Shown here in pieces: positions 1 to 5,242 of a stretch of 5,242 bases of DNA. Each line of letters opens with the position of its first letter. The stretch's first letter is position 1. This DNA comes from Candidatus Omnitrophota bacterium. GTDB taxonomy: Bacteria; Omnitrophota; Gorgyraeia; Gygaellales; Profunditerraquicolaceae. The position numbers and the translations under genes were made by a program. The stretch lies in contig CAIRWO010000073.1 in the NCBI GenBank assembly GCA_903882345.1, forward strand, positions 1-5,242. Direction: 5' to 3'. A model generated the notes under the pieces. It ran no database searches. It saw only the letters and a list, made by a program, of their open reading frames with translations, and was not told the origin of the DNA.

Positions 1-36
1 CATCTTTTTCTTTTTTGCCTTATCTTTTGTAGCCAT
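1..36 (-). CDS. rpsK: 30S ribosomal protein S11, N-terminal fragment (3' end outside window)
   Basis: Only the first 12 codons are present: ATG at 36, then ATKDKAKKKKM up to the window edge. S11 lies on the 30S platform and helps shape the E-site and Shine-Dalgarno region. The fragment is too short for a motif, but the Lys-rich beginning is typical of S11. It directly follows rpsM by 13 nt with a good SD, and rpsM-rpsK is among the most conserved gene pairs in bacteria. The assignment rests mostly on this context. Another small basic ribosomal protein cannot be excluded from the sequence alone. Confidence 0.82.
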   Translation of the reverse strand, partial: MATKDKAKKKKM

Positions 37-44
37 TAATTATG

Positions 45-50
45 CTCCTT
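45..50 (-). promoter_or_regulatory. Shine-Dalgarno site of rpsK, touching the rpsM stop
   Basis: AAGGAG begins with the last base of the rpsM TAA codon and lies 8 nt before the rpsK ATG. It supports the start of the partial gene at the window edge. Confidence 0.75.
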
Positions 51-454
51 TATTTAGCCGCGGGTTTCTTTTCGTCGCTTGCCTTCTTGACGGCCGACAT
101 ATTGCTGCGGCGCGGGCCTTTGCGTGTCCTGGCATTTGTCCGTGTGCGCTGGCCCCTTACAGGAAGGCCTTTTTTATGGCGCATACCCCGCCAGGAGCCG
201 ATGTCCATCAGCCGCTTGATATTTTGGGATATTTCGCGCCGAAGGTCACCTTCAACTTTATAATTGGCTTTCTGAATAATGCCGGTTATGTGCAGGATCT
301 CTGCTTCCGTCAGGTCCTTTGCGCGCTTATCAGGGCTGACCCCTGCTTCTTTAAGGATCTGATTGGATAAAGGCCTGCCGACCCCGAATAAATATGTCAA
401 GGCGATCTCGATTCTTTTTTCTTTGGGAATATCCACACCTAAAATTCTTGGCAC
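50..454 (-). CDS. rpsM: 30S ribosomal protein S13
   Basis: S13 lies in the head of the 30S subunit, contacts the P-site tRNA with its tail and forms bridges to the 50S subunit. The 134-residue product is slightly longer than the usual 115-126. It begins with PRILGVDIPKEKRIEIALTY (2-21), then LFGVGRPLSNQIL (22-34) of the helix-two-turn-helix part. The highly conserved C-terminal arm runs GSWRGMRHKKGLPVRGQRT (86-104) to NARTRKGPRR (107-116). The last 18 residues (SNMSAVKKASDEKKPAAK) are a Lys/Ala-rich tail beyond the usual end. The start codon is GTG at 454, supported by the AGGAGG 6 nt upstream and by the conserved N-terminus. In E. coli this gene opens the alpha operon; here only 10 nt separate it from rpmJ. 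Confidence 0.97.
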   Translation of the reverse strand: MPRILGVDIPKEKRIEIALTYLFGVGRPLSNQILKEAGVSPDKRAKDLTEAEILHITGIIQKANYKVEGDLRREISQNIKRLMDIGSWRGMRHKKGLPVRGQRTRTNARTRKGPRRSNMSAVKKASDEKKPAAK

Positions 455-460
455 GCTGTT

Positions 461-466
461 CCTCCT
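461..466 (-). promoter_or_regulatory. Shine-Dalgarno site of rpsM, overlapping the rpmJ stop
   Basis: A perfect AGGAGG lies 6 nt before the GTG start of rpsM and shares its first two bases with the rpmJ TAG codon. It decides the start because the start codon is GTG rather than ATG. Confidence 0.85.
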
Positions 467-578
467 ATCCTTGCCGCTGTTTATGCTTGGGGTTAGCGCA
501 TAAAACCCTTACTATCCCCCGTCTTCTAATGATCTTACACTTATCGCAAATCTTTTTTACGGATGATTTTACTTTCAT
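465..578 (-). CDS. rpmJ: 50S ribosomal protein L36, zinc-binding (C+) form
   Basis: L36 is the smallest 50S protein and packs into 23S rRNA near the base of the central region. Reading the minus strand from the ATG at 578 gives 37 residues, MKVKSSVKKICDKCK followed by IIRRRGIVRVLCANPKHKQ and RQG, ending in TAG. This is the exact family length and pattern. The zinc ligands Cys11, Cys14, Cys27 and His32 are all present, so it is the zinc-binding rather than the Cys-less paralogue. A good SD (AGAGGA) precedes the start, and its stop codon is part of the rpsM SD. It fills the space between infA and rpsM, its standard place at the end of spc operons. Confidence 0.98.
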   Translation of the reverse strand: MKVKSSVKKICDKCKIIRRRGIVRVLCANPKHKQRQG

Positions 579-583
579 TTTTG

Positions 584-589
584 TCCTCT
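584..589 (-). promoter_or_regulatory. Shine-Dalgarno site of rpmJ, overlapping the infA stop
   Basis: AGAGGA, with the last two bases of the infA TAG codon as its first two bases, lies 5 nt before the rpmJ ATG. It supports the start of this small gene. Confidence 0.75.
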
Positions 590-806
590 ATTTTACCCTG
601 AACGTAATCCTGCCCCTGCTTAAATCGTAAGGAGAAAGCTCCAGTTTCACTTTGTCTCCCGGTAATATCCTGATGAAATTCATCCGCATCTTACCGGAAA
701 CATGGGCCAAGACGACATGCCCGTTTTCCAGCTCCACCCTGAACATCGCGTTGGGCAGCGCCTCGACGATCTTTCCTTCTGTTTCTATGAGTTCTTCTTT
801 AGTCAT
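588..806 (-). CDS. infA: Translation initiation factor IF-1
   Basis: IF-1 is a single OB-fold protein that occupies the A site of the 30S subunit during initiation, with IF-2 and IF-3. The product has 72 residues, exactly the usual length. Family features are IETEGKIVEALPNAMFRVEL (7-26), then ENGHVVLAHVSGKMRMNFIR (27-46), PGDKV (49-53) and SPYDLSRGRITFR (58-70). The ATG at 806 yields the conserved M-x-K-E start. It lies within the last codons of map, and the 14 bases before it (TTTAACTCTTATAG) contain no SD. Initiation therefore probably depends on ribosomes finishing map. The TAG stop forms part of the SD of rpmJ. Confidence 0.98.
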   Translation of the reverse strand: MTKEELIETEGKIVEALPNAMFRVELENGHVVLAHVSGKMRMNFIRILPGDKVKLELSPYDLSRGRITFRVK

Positions 807-1551
807 CTATAAGAGTTAAAATTTCCGGCCCCTTTTCCGTCACAGCTACGGTATTTTCAAAATGCGCGGAAGGAAAGCCGTCCTTGGTAACCACGGTCCA
901 GCCGTTTTCCAGAACTTCACATTCCCATCTGCCCAGATTTACCATTGGCTCTATGGCAAACACCATCCCGCTCTTTATCAGTTCGCATTGTTCGGGGTTG
1001 ACAAAATTCGGTATCTCGGGTTCTTCATGCAGACGCGTACCGATGCCGTGACCGACAAACTGCCGCACCACCGAAAAACCGTTCTTCTCTACGCAATCCT
1101 GGATCGCGAAAGATATATCTTTGATCCGGTTTTCCGGACAAGCCTGCTTGATACCTTCAGAAAGAGCGCGCCGCGAAACTTCAATTAATTTATTTAGTTC
1201 CGGGGAGAGCTTCCCGATACCCACGGTAATTGCCGCGTCGGAAAAATACCCCTTATAATTTACGCCTAGATCGATGCTGATGATACTGCCTTCCTGGAGT
1301 TTCTTCTCGGAAGGTATTCCATGCACAACCTCTTCGTTAACGGATGTGCAAATATTTGCCGGAAAACCTTTATACCCCTTGAAGGCCGGCAGGGCGCCTT
1401 CTTGACGAACCAACTCCCCTGCCAAACGGTCAAGCTCGGCCGTCGAAATACCGGCCTTTATCTTATGCCTTAATCCCCGCATCACCCGGCTGAGTATCTT
1501 ACCGGAGACCCGCATCATTTCCAGGTCTTTTTCAGACTTTAAGGGGATCAT
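799..1551 (-). CDS. map: Type I methionine aminopeptidase
   Basis: Cytosolic metalloprotease that removes the initiator Met from new proteins after deformylation when the second residue is small. It has 250 residues, the short bacterial type without an N-terminal SH3 or zinc-finger extension. All metal ligands are present: Asp94, Asp105, His168, Glu201 and Glu232, equivalent to E. coli D97, D108, H171, E204 and E235. The substrate histidines His77 (in VVHGIP) and His175 (in GTRLHEEP) are also kept. Surrounding motifs are SIDLGVNYKGYFSDAAITVG, GHGIGTRLHEEP, FAIEPM and HFENTVAVTE. The ATG lies 5 nt after the adk stop without a recognisable SD, so coupled translation is likely. Its stop overlaps the start of infA by 8 nt (ATGACTAA). 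I see nothing missing or broken. Confidence 0.98.
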   Translation of the reverse strand: MIPLKSEKDLEMMRVSGKILSRVMRGLRHKIKAGISTAELDRLAGELVRQEGALPAFKGYKGFPANICTSVNEEVVHGIPSEKKLQEGSIISIDLGVNYKGYFSDAAITVGIGKLSPELNKLIEVSRRALSEGIKQACPENRIKDISFAIQDCVEKNGFSVVRQFVGHGIGTRLHEEPEIPNFVNPEQCELIKSGMVFAIEPMVNLGRWECEVLENGWTVVTKDGFPSAHFENTVAVTEKGPEILTLIDD

Positions 1552-1556
1552 TCGAG

Positions 1557-2198
1557 TTATTTTACAAGGTCAATAATCTTATTTAAAACCGTTCCTGCTT
1601 CTTCGTCCGCGGAAACCTGTTGTAATTTATTTTTTTCCCGATAATGCTGGATCAGCAGCGCGGATTCTTTACGGTAGACATCCAGGCGTTTTTTTATTGT
1701 TTCCTCCCTGTCATCTATCCTTTGATAAAGTTGGCTTCCGCAATTATCGCAAAGCATATCTTTCTTCGGCGGCATATTCTTAATATGGTAATTCGCGTTA
1801 CACCCCTCGCAGGCAAGCCGGCCGGAAAGCCGCTGGATAATTACCGCTTCACTGGTGTCTAAATTAATTACGTAATCTATATTAATGCCCTTCTGCTTAA
1901 ATATCGCATCCAACGCTTCTGCCTGAGCTATATTACGTGGATATCCGTCTAAGATAAAGCCGTTTTTCGTATCCGGCTCATCAATGCGCCCGGCCACCAT
2001 CCGGGTAACCAGCTCATCCGGCACCAAGAGGCCTTTGTTCATAAAATCTTTTGCCTGCCTGCCTAATTCTGTGTCGCCGGCCACATTCTGCCTTAAGATA
2101 TCGCCCGTAGAGATATGCGCCAAACCCAGCCTTTTGGCCAGTGCCTTTGCCTGTGTGCCTTTTCCCGCGCCGGGAGGACCCATTAATATAATCCGCAT
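1557..2198 (-). CDS. adk: Adenylate kinase, long form with zinc-type LID
   Basis: Cytosolic enzyme that converts ATP + AMP to 2 ADP and balances adenine nucleotides. The 213 residues match the long bacterial form. Visible elements in order: P-loop GPPGAGKGT (7-15), the AMP-binding STGDILR (30-36), LDGYPRN (83-89, where Tyr stands for the more frequent Phe), the LID, and the catalytic arginines in RIDDREETIKKR (160-171). The LID (about 123-160) has Cys130, Cys133, Cys150 and Cys153 as two CxxC pairs, the arrangement that binds structural zinc in many bacteria; the E. coli enzyme lacks it. The ATG follows the secY stop after one base, with an AAAGGT about 10 nt upstream as a weak SD. It lies between secY and map, a very common placement in which adk travels with the spc operon. 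Confidence 0.98.
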   Translation of the reverse strand: MRIILMGPPGAGKGTQAKALAKRLGLAHISTGDILRQNVAGDTELGRQAKDFMNKGLLVPDELVTRMVAGRIDEPDTKNGFILDGYPRNIAQAEALDAIFKQKGINIDYVINLDTSEAVIIQRLSGRLACEGCNANYHIKNMPPKKDMLCDNCGSQLYQRIDDREETIKKRLDVYRKESALLIQHYREKNKLQQVSADEEAGTVLNKIIDLVK

Positions 2199-2199
2199 C

Positions 2200-3546
2200 T
2201 TATTTTCTACCTTTAATTCGCCCGGCCTTGATAAACCCTTCGTAATGGTGCATCAATAAATGCGATTCGATCTGTTTGACGGTATCCAGCATTACCCCGA
2301 CGATAATCAGCACACCCGTGCCACCGAAAAACGAAGCCACCAAGTATGGAACCTTCAGCCACGCCATGATGAAATCAGGGAATATCGCGATCACCGCGAT
2401 GAATACTGCCCCGGCAAGGGTTATCCTGGTCATGATAAAATCCAGGTATTCGGCAGTGGTAACGCCCGGCCGTATCCCGGGAATAAAACCGCCGTATTTT
2501 TTCATATTTTCCGAAAGGTCTACCGGATTAAATACTATGGCGGTATAAAAATAACAAAAGAAAATGATCAGTAGCGTATAAAGAGAGGTATAAAGCAGGT
2601 GCCCTCTCATCAGGCTTTGCGCGAATCTCTGAAAAGCCGGATTCGGGATAAATGAAGCCATAGTCGCGGGAAATAGGATGATCGACTGGGCAAAGATTAT
2701 CGCGATGACTCCCGATGTGTCTACCTTAAGGGGTATGTAGGTGCTCTGCCCGCCGTAGATCTTCCTGCCTACCACCCTGCGCGCGTACTGCACGGGGATC
2801 TTTCTCTGCCCCTGGGTGATCATGATTACCGCGAACACGACGCCGACAAGGAATGCCGCCATAATTACCAGCGTGAACGGCTGGATCTGCCTGCGTGACG
2901 GAGCAAAAGGCGAGATCAAAACAAACAATTGATGAAATGCCGAGGGGATCCTTGAGATAATACCTGCGGTGATCACCAGCGAGATGCCGTTTCCGATGCC
3001 TCTCTCCTGGATCTGCTCGCCCAGCCACATAATGAAGATCGTGCCGGTGGTAAGCGTAAGCACGGTCAGTATCCTGAATCCCCAGCCGGTCTGCATGACG
3101 ATCCTCAAGCCTTCAAAGCGCGCAGGATTTTCCAGCCATAAGGCGATAAAATAAGACTGGATCACAGAAAGCAGGACCGTGCCGTAACGGGTAAATTGGT
3201 TTATTTTTTCATAACCGGCTTTCCCCTCTTTGGCCAGTTTCTCCAGGGCAGGGACTACTGCCGTCAGGAGCTGTAAAATGATCGAAGAGGAAATGTAAGG
3301 CATGATCCCCAAGGCAAATATGGTCAGCCTTTCCATTGCCCCGCCGGAAAACATATTGATTATGCCAAAGAGCGCCCCGCCTTGCGTTTTCGCAATGCGG
3401 TTAAAAAATTCTGCCAGTGCCGCGCCGTCAATACCGGGGGTCGGCACATAACAGCCGATACGGTATACCGTGATCAGCGCCAGCGTGACGATCAAACGTC
3501 TTTTTAAATCGGGGATTTTAAATGAATTAGTTAATGCACTAAGCAT
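2200..3546 (-). CDS. secY: Preprotein translocase channel subunit SecY
   Basis: SecY forms the protein-conducting channel of the inner membrane, working with SecE and SecG and driven by SecA or by the ribosome. The product has 448 residues, a normal length, and about ten hydrophobic segments can be seen: roughly 17-37, 74-97, 120-138, 157-175, 186-207, 222-243, 276-297, 318-338, 374-394 and 400-420. Family landmarks include YVPTPGID (33-40), the plug region with NMFSGGAMERLTIFALGIMPYI (64-85), ERGIGNGISL (181-190), the cytosolic loop with YARRVVGRK (254-262) that contacts ribosome and SecA, and GFIPGIRPG (353-361) carrying the conserved Arg of the fifth cytosolic loop. The end has the usual basic cytosolic tail. 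It starts inside the end of rplO (ATGCTTAG, 8-nt overlap) and stops 1 nt before adk. Confidence 0.98.
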   Translation of the reverse strand: MLSALTNSFKIPDLKRRLIVTLALITVYRIGCYVPTPGIDGAALAEFFNRIAKTQGGALFGIINMFSGGAMERLTIFALGIMPYISSSIILQLLTAVVPALEKLAKEGKAGYEKINQFTRYGTVLLSVIQSYFIALWLENPARFEGLRIVMQTGWGFRILTVLTLTTGTIFIMWLGEQIQERGIGNGISLVITAGIISRIPSAFHQLFVLISPFAPSRRQIQPFTLVIMAAFLVGVVFAVIMITQGQRKIPVQYARRVVGRKIYGGQSTYIPLKVDTSGVIAIIFAQSIILFPATMASFIPNPAFQRFAQSLMRGHLLYTSLYTLLIIFFCYFYTAIVFNPVDLSENMKKYGGFIPGIRPGVTTAEYLDFIMTRITLAGAVFIAVIAIFPDFIMAWLKVPYLVASFFGGTGVLIIVGVMLDTVKQIESHLLMHHYEGFIKAGRIKGRK

Positions 3547-4120
3547 TCAACCCCTCAGATAAAACCTCGGATTTACCTCCGGCATTCTTGATCTTTTCCT
3601 GCGCCGATTTTGAAAAGGCATTGGCTTGTACGGTAACCGCGGCCTTGATCTGGCCGTCGCCAAGGATCTTCACGGGAAGCTTCCTGCTGGAAATCAAGCC
3701 GTTCTTTTCCAGGATTTCCGGATTTATCAACGTATCCTTTATTTTATTTAAGGCATCAAGATTTACAACCTGGAATTCCTTCCTAAACCTGTTTACGAAC
3801 CCGCGCTTGGCGATCCTGCGTATTAAAGGAGACGTGCCGCCTTCAAAACCCGCATACATATGGCGGCCGGCGCGGGAAGTCTGGCCCTTGCTGCCGCGCG
3901 TAGATGTCTTTCCGTGCCCTGAGCTGGGGCCCCGGCCAAGAATCCTCTTTCTCTGATGCGCGCCTTTAGGCATCCTTAAATTATGCAGGCCGATTGTTTC
4001 TATTTTCGGTCCCTGCGTAAGAGGATGCTTTTTAACCTTACGCGCCACCTTTTCCTTAGGCTCAACCGGCACAACTTTATCTTTTTTTATTGCTTTAGTC
4101 TTAAGAATTCTTCTTTCCAT
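3539..4120 (-). CDS. rplO: 50S ribosomal protein L15 with N-terminal extension
   Basis: L15 is a 50S protein with a long extended arm that threads through 23S rRNA during late assembly. The product is 193 residues, against about 145-150 usually. The recognisable L15 core starts near residue 43 (IGLHNLRMPKG). It continues with the glycine/basic arm LGRGPSSGHGKTSTRGSKGQ (61-80) and YAGFEGGTSPLIRRIAKRGF (89-108), then the globular C-terminal domain (ILGDGQIKAAVTVQANAFSK, 152-171). Residues 1-42 are extra: strongly basic, low complexity, without a membrane or signal character. The ATG at 4120 is chosen because it lies 3 nt after the rpsE stop with a modest AAGAG upstream, and the frame is open throughout. 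The internal ATG at residue 50 would cut off the conserved LHNL and has no properly spaced SD. The last 8 nt overlap the start of secY. Confidence 0.95.
   Translation of the reverse strand: MERRILKTKAIKKDKVVPVEPKEKVARKVKKHPLTQGPKIETIGLHNLRMPKGAHQRKRILGRGPSSGHGKTSTRGSKGQTSRAGRHMYAGFEGGTSPLIRRIAKRGFVNRFRKEFQVVNLDALNKIKDTLINPEILEKNGLISSRKLPVKILGDGQIKAAVTVQANAFSKSAQEKIKNAGGKSEVLSEGLNA
3551..3556 (-). promoter_or_regulatory. Shine-Dalgarno site of secY, inside rplO
   Basis: GAGGGG lies 4 nt before the secY ATG and within the last codons of rplO. It is one of the clearer SD sequences in the window and fixes the secY start at 3546, although the gene also overlaps rplO by 8 nt. Confidence 0.75.
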
Positions 4121-4123
4121 AGA

Positions 4124-4627
4124 TTAACTCTTTTGTTCTGCCTGCGTGGGCGCGACGGGTGCTGCTGTTTGTTCAGAGGTCTTTAAGTTCATCAGGCCGT
4201 CAACCGTAGCTTTGATTACATTTATCGGATTATTACTCTTAAGGCATTTGGTGAGGATATTCTTGATCCCGGCGGCTTCGCAAATCGCCCGCACAGGCCC
4301 TGCGGCAATTACGCCGGTTCCTTCGGATGCGGGTTTAAGTAAAACCTTTGCCGCGCCGAAGTGGCCGATAATCTCGTGAGGGATAGTGGAACCTTCCAAG
4401 GGAACCCTAAAAAGCGATTTTTTGGCTTTGGTCAGTGATTTTTTTATTGCCTCGGCAACCTCATTTGCCTTATCTAATGCGAATCCGACCCTGCCCTTTG
4501 TATCGCCGACGACAACCAGGGCGCTAAAATGAAGCTTCTTGCCGCCCTTAGTAACTTTGGTAACACGGTTGATATAAATAACCTTTTCGATCAATTCCGG
4601 CTGGTGTTCAATATTTAATTCGCGCAT
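4124..4627 (-). CDS. rpsE: 30S ribosomal protein S5
   Basis: S5 sits on the back of the 30S subunit near the mRNA entry channel and takes part in decoding accuracy. The product has 167 residues, a usual length. The N-terminal double-stranded-RNA-binding fold covers about residues 10-75 and includes RVTKVTKGGKKLHFSALVVV (21-40), the region where fidelity and spectinomycin mutations map in other bacteria. The second domain covers about 78-150, with GSTIPHEIIGHFGAAKVLLK (79-98), GTGVIAAGPVRAICEAAG (103-120) and ATVDGL (140-145). After LKTSE the expected basic tail (AxKRGKSVEEIL-like in many bacteria) is absent. It is replaced by a Pro/Ala/Gln-rich end, TAAPVAPTQAEQKS. The ATG lies 1 nt after the rplR stop; a GGGGGA sits about 13 nt upstream, rather far for an SD. 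The next gene is rplO, with no rpmD in between. Confidence 0.97.
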   Translation of the reverse strand: MRELNIEHQPELIEKVIYINRVTKVTKGGKKLHFSALVVVGDTKGRVGFALDKANEVAEAIKKSLTKAKKSLFRVPLEGSTIPHEIIGHFGAAKVLLKPASEGTGVIAAGPVRAICEAAGIKNILTKCLKSNNPINVIKATVDGLMNLKTSEQTAAPVAPTQAEQKS

Positions 4628-4628
4628 T

Positions 4629-4991
4629 TTAAAAAACCAATCCCCCTTTTCTTAGGCCTTCGGCAAAGGCTTTTACCCTGCCGTGATAAAGATAGCCGGC
4701 ACGGTCGAAGACGATCTGGTTAAACCCTTTGGCCTTCACCTGCCTGGCAAATTCCTCGCCAAAAAACTCCGCGGCCTTGACATTACCCGCATAAGGAAAT
4801 TTCGCCTTGATCGCTTTATCCTGCGTAGACATAGAAAATAGCGTCCGGCTTAGCGCGTCATCAACAACCTGCGCGCAAAAATTCTTCAGGCTGCGGCGCA
4901 CTACCAAACGCGGCCTTTCAGCTGTGCCGATTAAATTCACGCGTATCCTCTTATGCCTCTTTAACCTCAATGTGTCTTTTTTACTTTTCAT
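4629..4991 (-). CDS. rplR: 50S ribosomal protein L18
   Basis: L18 binds 5S rRNA and helps anchor it in the central protuberance of the 50S subunit. The 120-residue product is of normal family length. It has a basic N-terminal arm (residues 1-19, rich in Lys and Arg). The RPRLVVRRS block follows at 26-34, with AQVVDD at 40-45. The C-terminal signature runs from IVFDRAGYLYHGRVKAFAEG (93-112) to the terminal GGLVF. The ATG at 4991 gives the family's usual N-terminus and sits 2 nt after the rplF stop. No good SD precedes it (the nearest AGG is about 15 nt away), so translational coupling to rplF is likely. The TAA stop is separated from the rpsE ATG by a single A. Its position between rplF and rpsE is the standard one. 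Confidence 0.97.
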   Translation of the reverse strand: MKSKKDTLRLKRHKRIRVNLIGTAERPRLVVRRSLKNFCAQVVDDALSRTLFSMSTQDKAIKAKFPYAGNVKAAEFFGEEFARQVKAKGFNQIVFDRAGYLYHGRVKAFAEGLRKGGLVF

Positions 4992-4993
4992 AG

Positions 4994-5242
4994 TTATTTA
5001 GTCGCGGCCTGCGCCTTGCCGACTTTTTTCTTTATGTATTCACCGCTATAGCGTATGCCTTTGCCTTTATACGGTTCAGGCGGGAATACGGCGCGGATCT
5101 CCGCGGCAACTTGTCCGACCTTCTCTTTATCTATTCCCCTGATAATAACCTGCGTAGGTTTGGGAGTTTCGATCTTGATGCCTTCGGGGATGGTAAAATT
5201 CACAGGATGTGAAAACCCTAATGCCATAGTCAGTTTATTTCC
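4994..5242 (-). CDS. rplF: 50S ribosomal protein L6, C-terminal part (5' end outside window)
   Basis: L6 is a large-subunit protein that binds 23S rRNA near the sarcin-ricin loop. Only the last 82 residues are here; the frame is open to the window edge, so the gene continues upstream. The ATG at 5227 is an internal methionine, not the start: the residues before it (GNKLT) also fit the family, which reads like NLSLGFSHPV at this point. The second L6 domain is recognised by LGFSHPV (about residues 8-14 of the fragment), by the QVAAEIRAVFPPEPYKGKG stretch, and by the PEPYKGKGIRY signature at about 55-65. The tail is short, basic and rich in Lys and Ala. The TAA stop lies 2 nt before the rplR start, as expected in an spc operon. 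Identification is secure from the conserved C-terminal signature. Confidence 0.96.
   Translation of the reverse strand, partial: GNKLTMALGFSHPVNFTIPEGIKIETPKPTQVIIRGIDKEKVGQVAAEIRAVFPPEPYKGKGIRYSGEYIKKKVGKAQAATK

Noticed and set aside
42..263. Plus-strand open frame with a hydrophobic start opposite rpsM
   Set aside because: The apparent signal-like start comes from the complement of the S13 Lys/Ala tail; the conserved S13 gene explains the bases.
862..1188. Plus-strand open frame of 108 codons opposite map
   Set aside because: Antisense to a methionine aminopeptidase with all catalytic residues intact; it is explained by the codon bias of map.
2726..3028. Minus-strand open frame of 100 codons inside secY in another frame
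   Set aside because: It is nested in the secY coding sequence, is rich in Arg and Gly as expected of an out-of-frame reading, and has no family resemblance.
3588..3956. Plus-strand open frame of 122 codons opposite rplO
   Set aside because: It lies fully antisense to the well-supported L15 gene, the translation resembles no known protein, and no operon context or SD supports it.
4620..4640. T/A-rich run at the rplR-rpsE junction as a possible terminator
   Set aside because: The run is not preceded by a stable hairpin, and it falls within tightly packed genes of one operon.
4994..5227. A short L6 gene starting at the ATG at 5227
   Set aside because: The frame continues upstream to the window edge with L6-like residues, so the ATG is internal and the gene is cut by the window.
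1..5242. A novel defence, mobile or biosynthetic system
   Set aside because: Every base is accounted for by conserved ribosomal, translation, export and nucleotide genes; no unexplained gene, repeat or non-coding stretch remains.

Overview
The window is one uninterrupted block of minus-strand ribosomal-protein and housekeeping genes. It is the downstream part of a bacterial spc operon running straight into the start of the alpha operon. In transcription order (right to left) it holds: 3' end of rplF, rplR, rpsE, rplO, secY, adk, map, infA, rpmJ, rpsM and the first 12 codons of rpsK. Every base belongs to a gene or to a junction of 13 nt or less. I see no RNA gene, mobile element, CRISPR array, repeat, promoter or terminator, and no plus-strand gene.

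The organism is a bacterium: bacterial secY, IF1, type I methionine aminopeptidase and bacterial-type ribosomal proteins. The base composition is fairly balanced. The order secY-adk-map-infA-rpmJ-rpsM-rpsK is widespread in bacteria. Absence of rpmD (L30) between rpsE and rplO, a long basic N-terminal extension on L15 and the general look of the proteins fit an uncultured PVC-related lineage such as Omnitrophota. That placement is a weak inference from memory, not a search result.

Region by region: positions 5242-3539 encode three 50S proteins (L6 end, L18, L15) and one 30S protein (S5). Positions 3546-2200 encode the SecY translocon channel. Positions 2198-799 encode adenylate kinase and methionine aminopeptidase. 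Positions 806-1 encode IF1, L36, S13 and the start of S11. Together the genes build ribosomes, start translation, trim the N-terminal Met of new proteins, export them, and balance adenine nucleotides.

The junctions fall into two styles. From rplF to infA, genes abut within 5 nt or overlap by 8 nt, mostly with poor or no Shine-Dalgarno (SD) sequence. From infA to rpsK, three junctions in a row have a strong SD that begins inside the previous stop codon. I found no evidence of a novel biological system. The points worth a second look are the missing rpmD, the L15 extension, the divergent S5 tail (possibly a frameshift), and the junction architecture.
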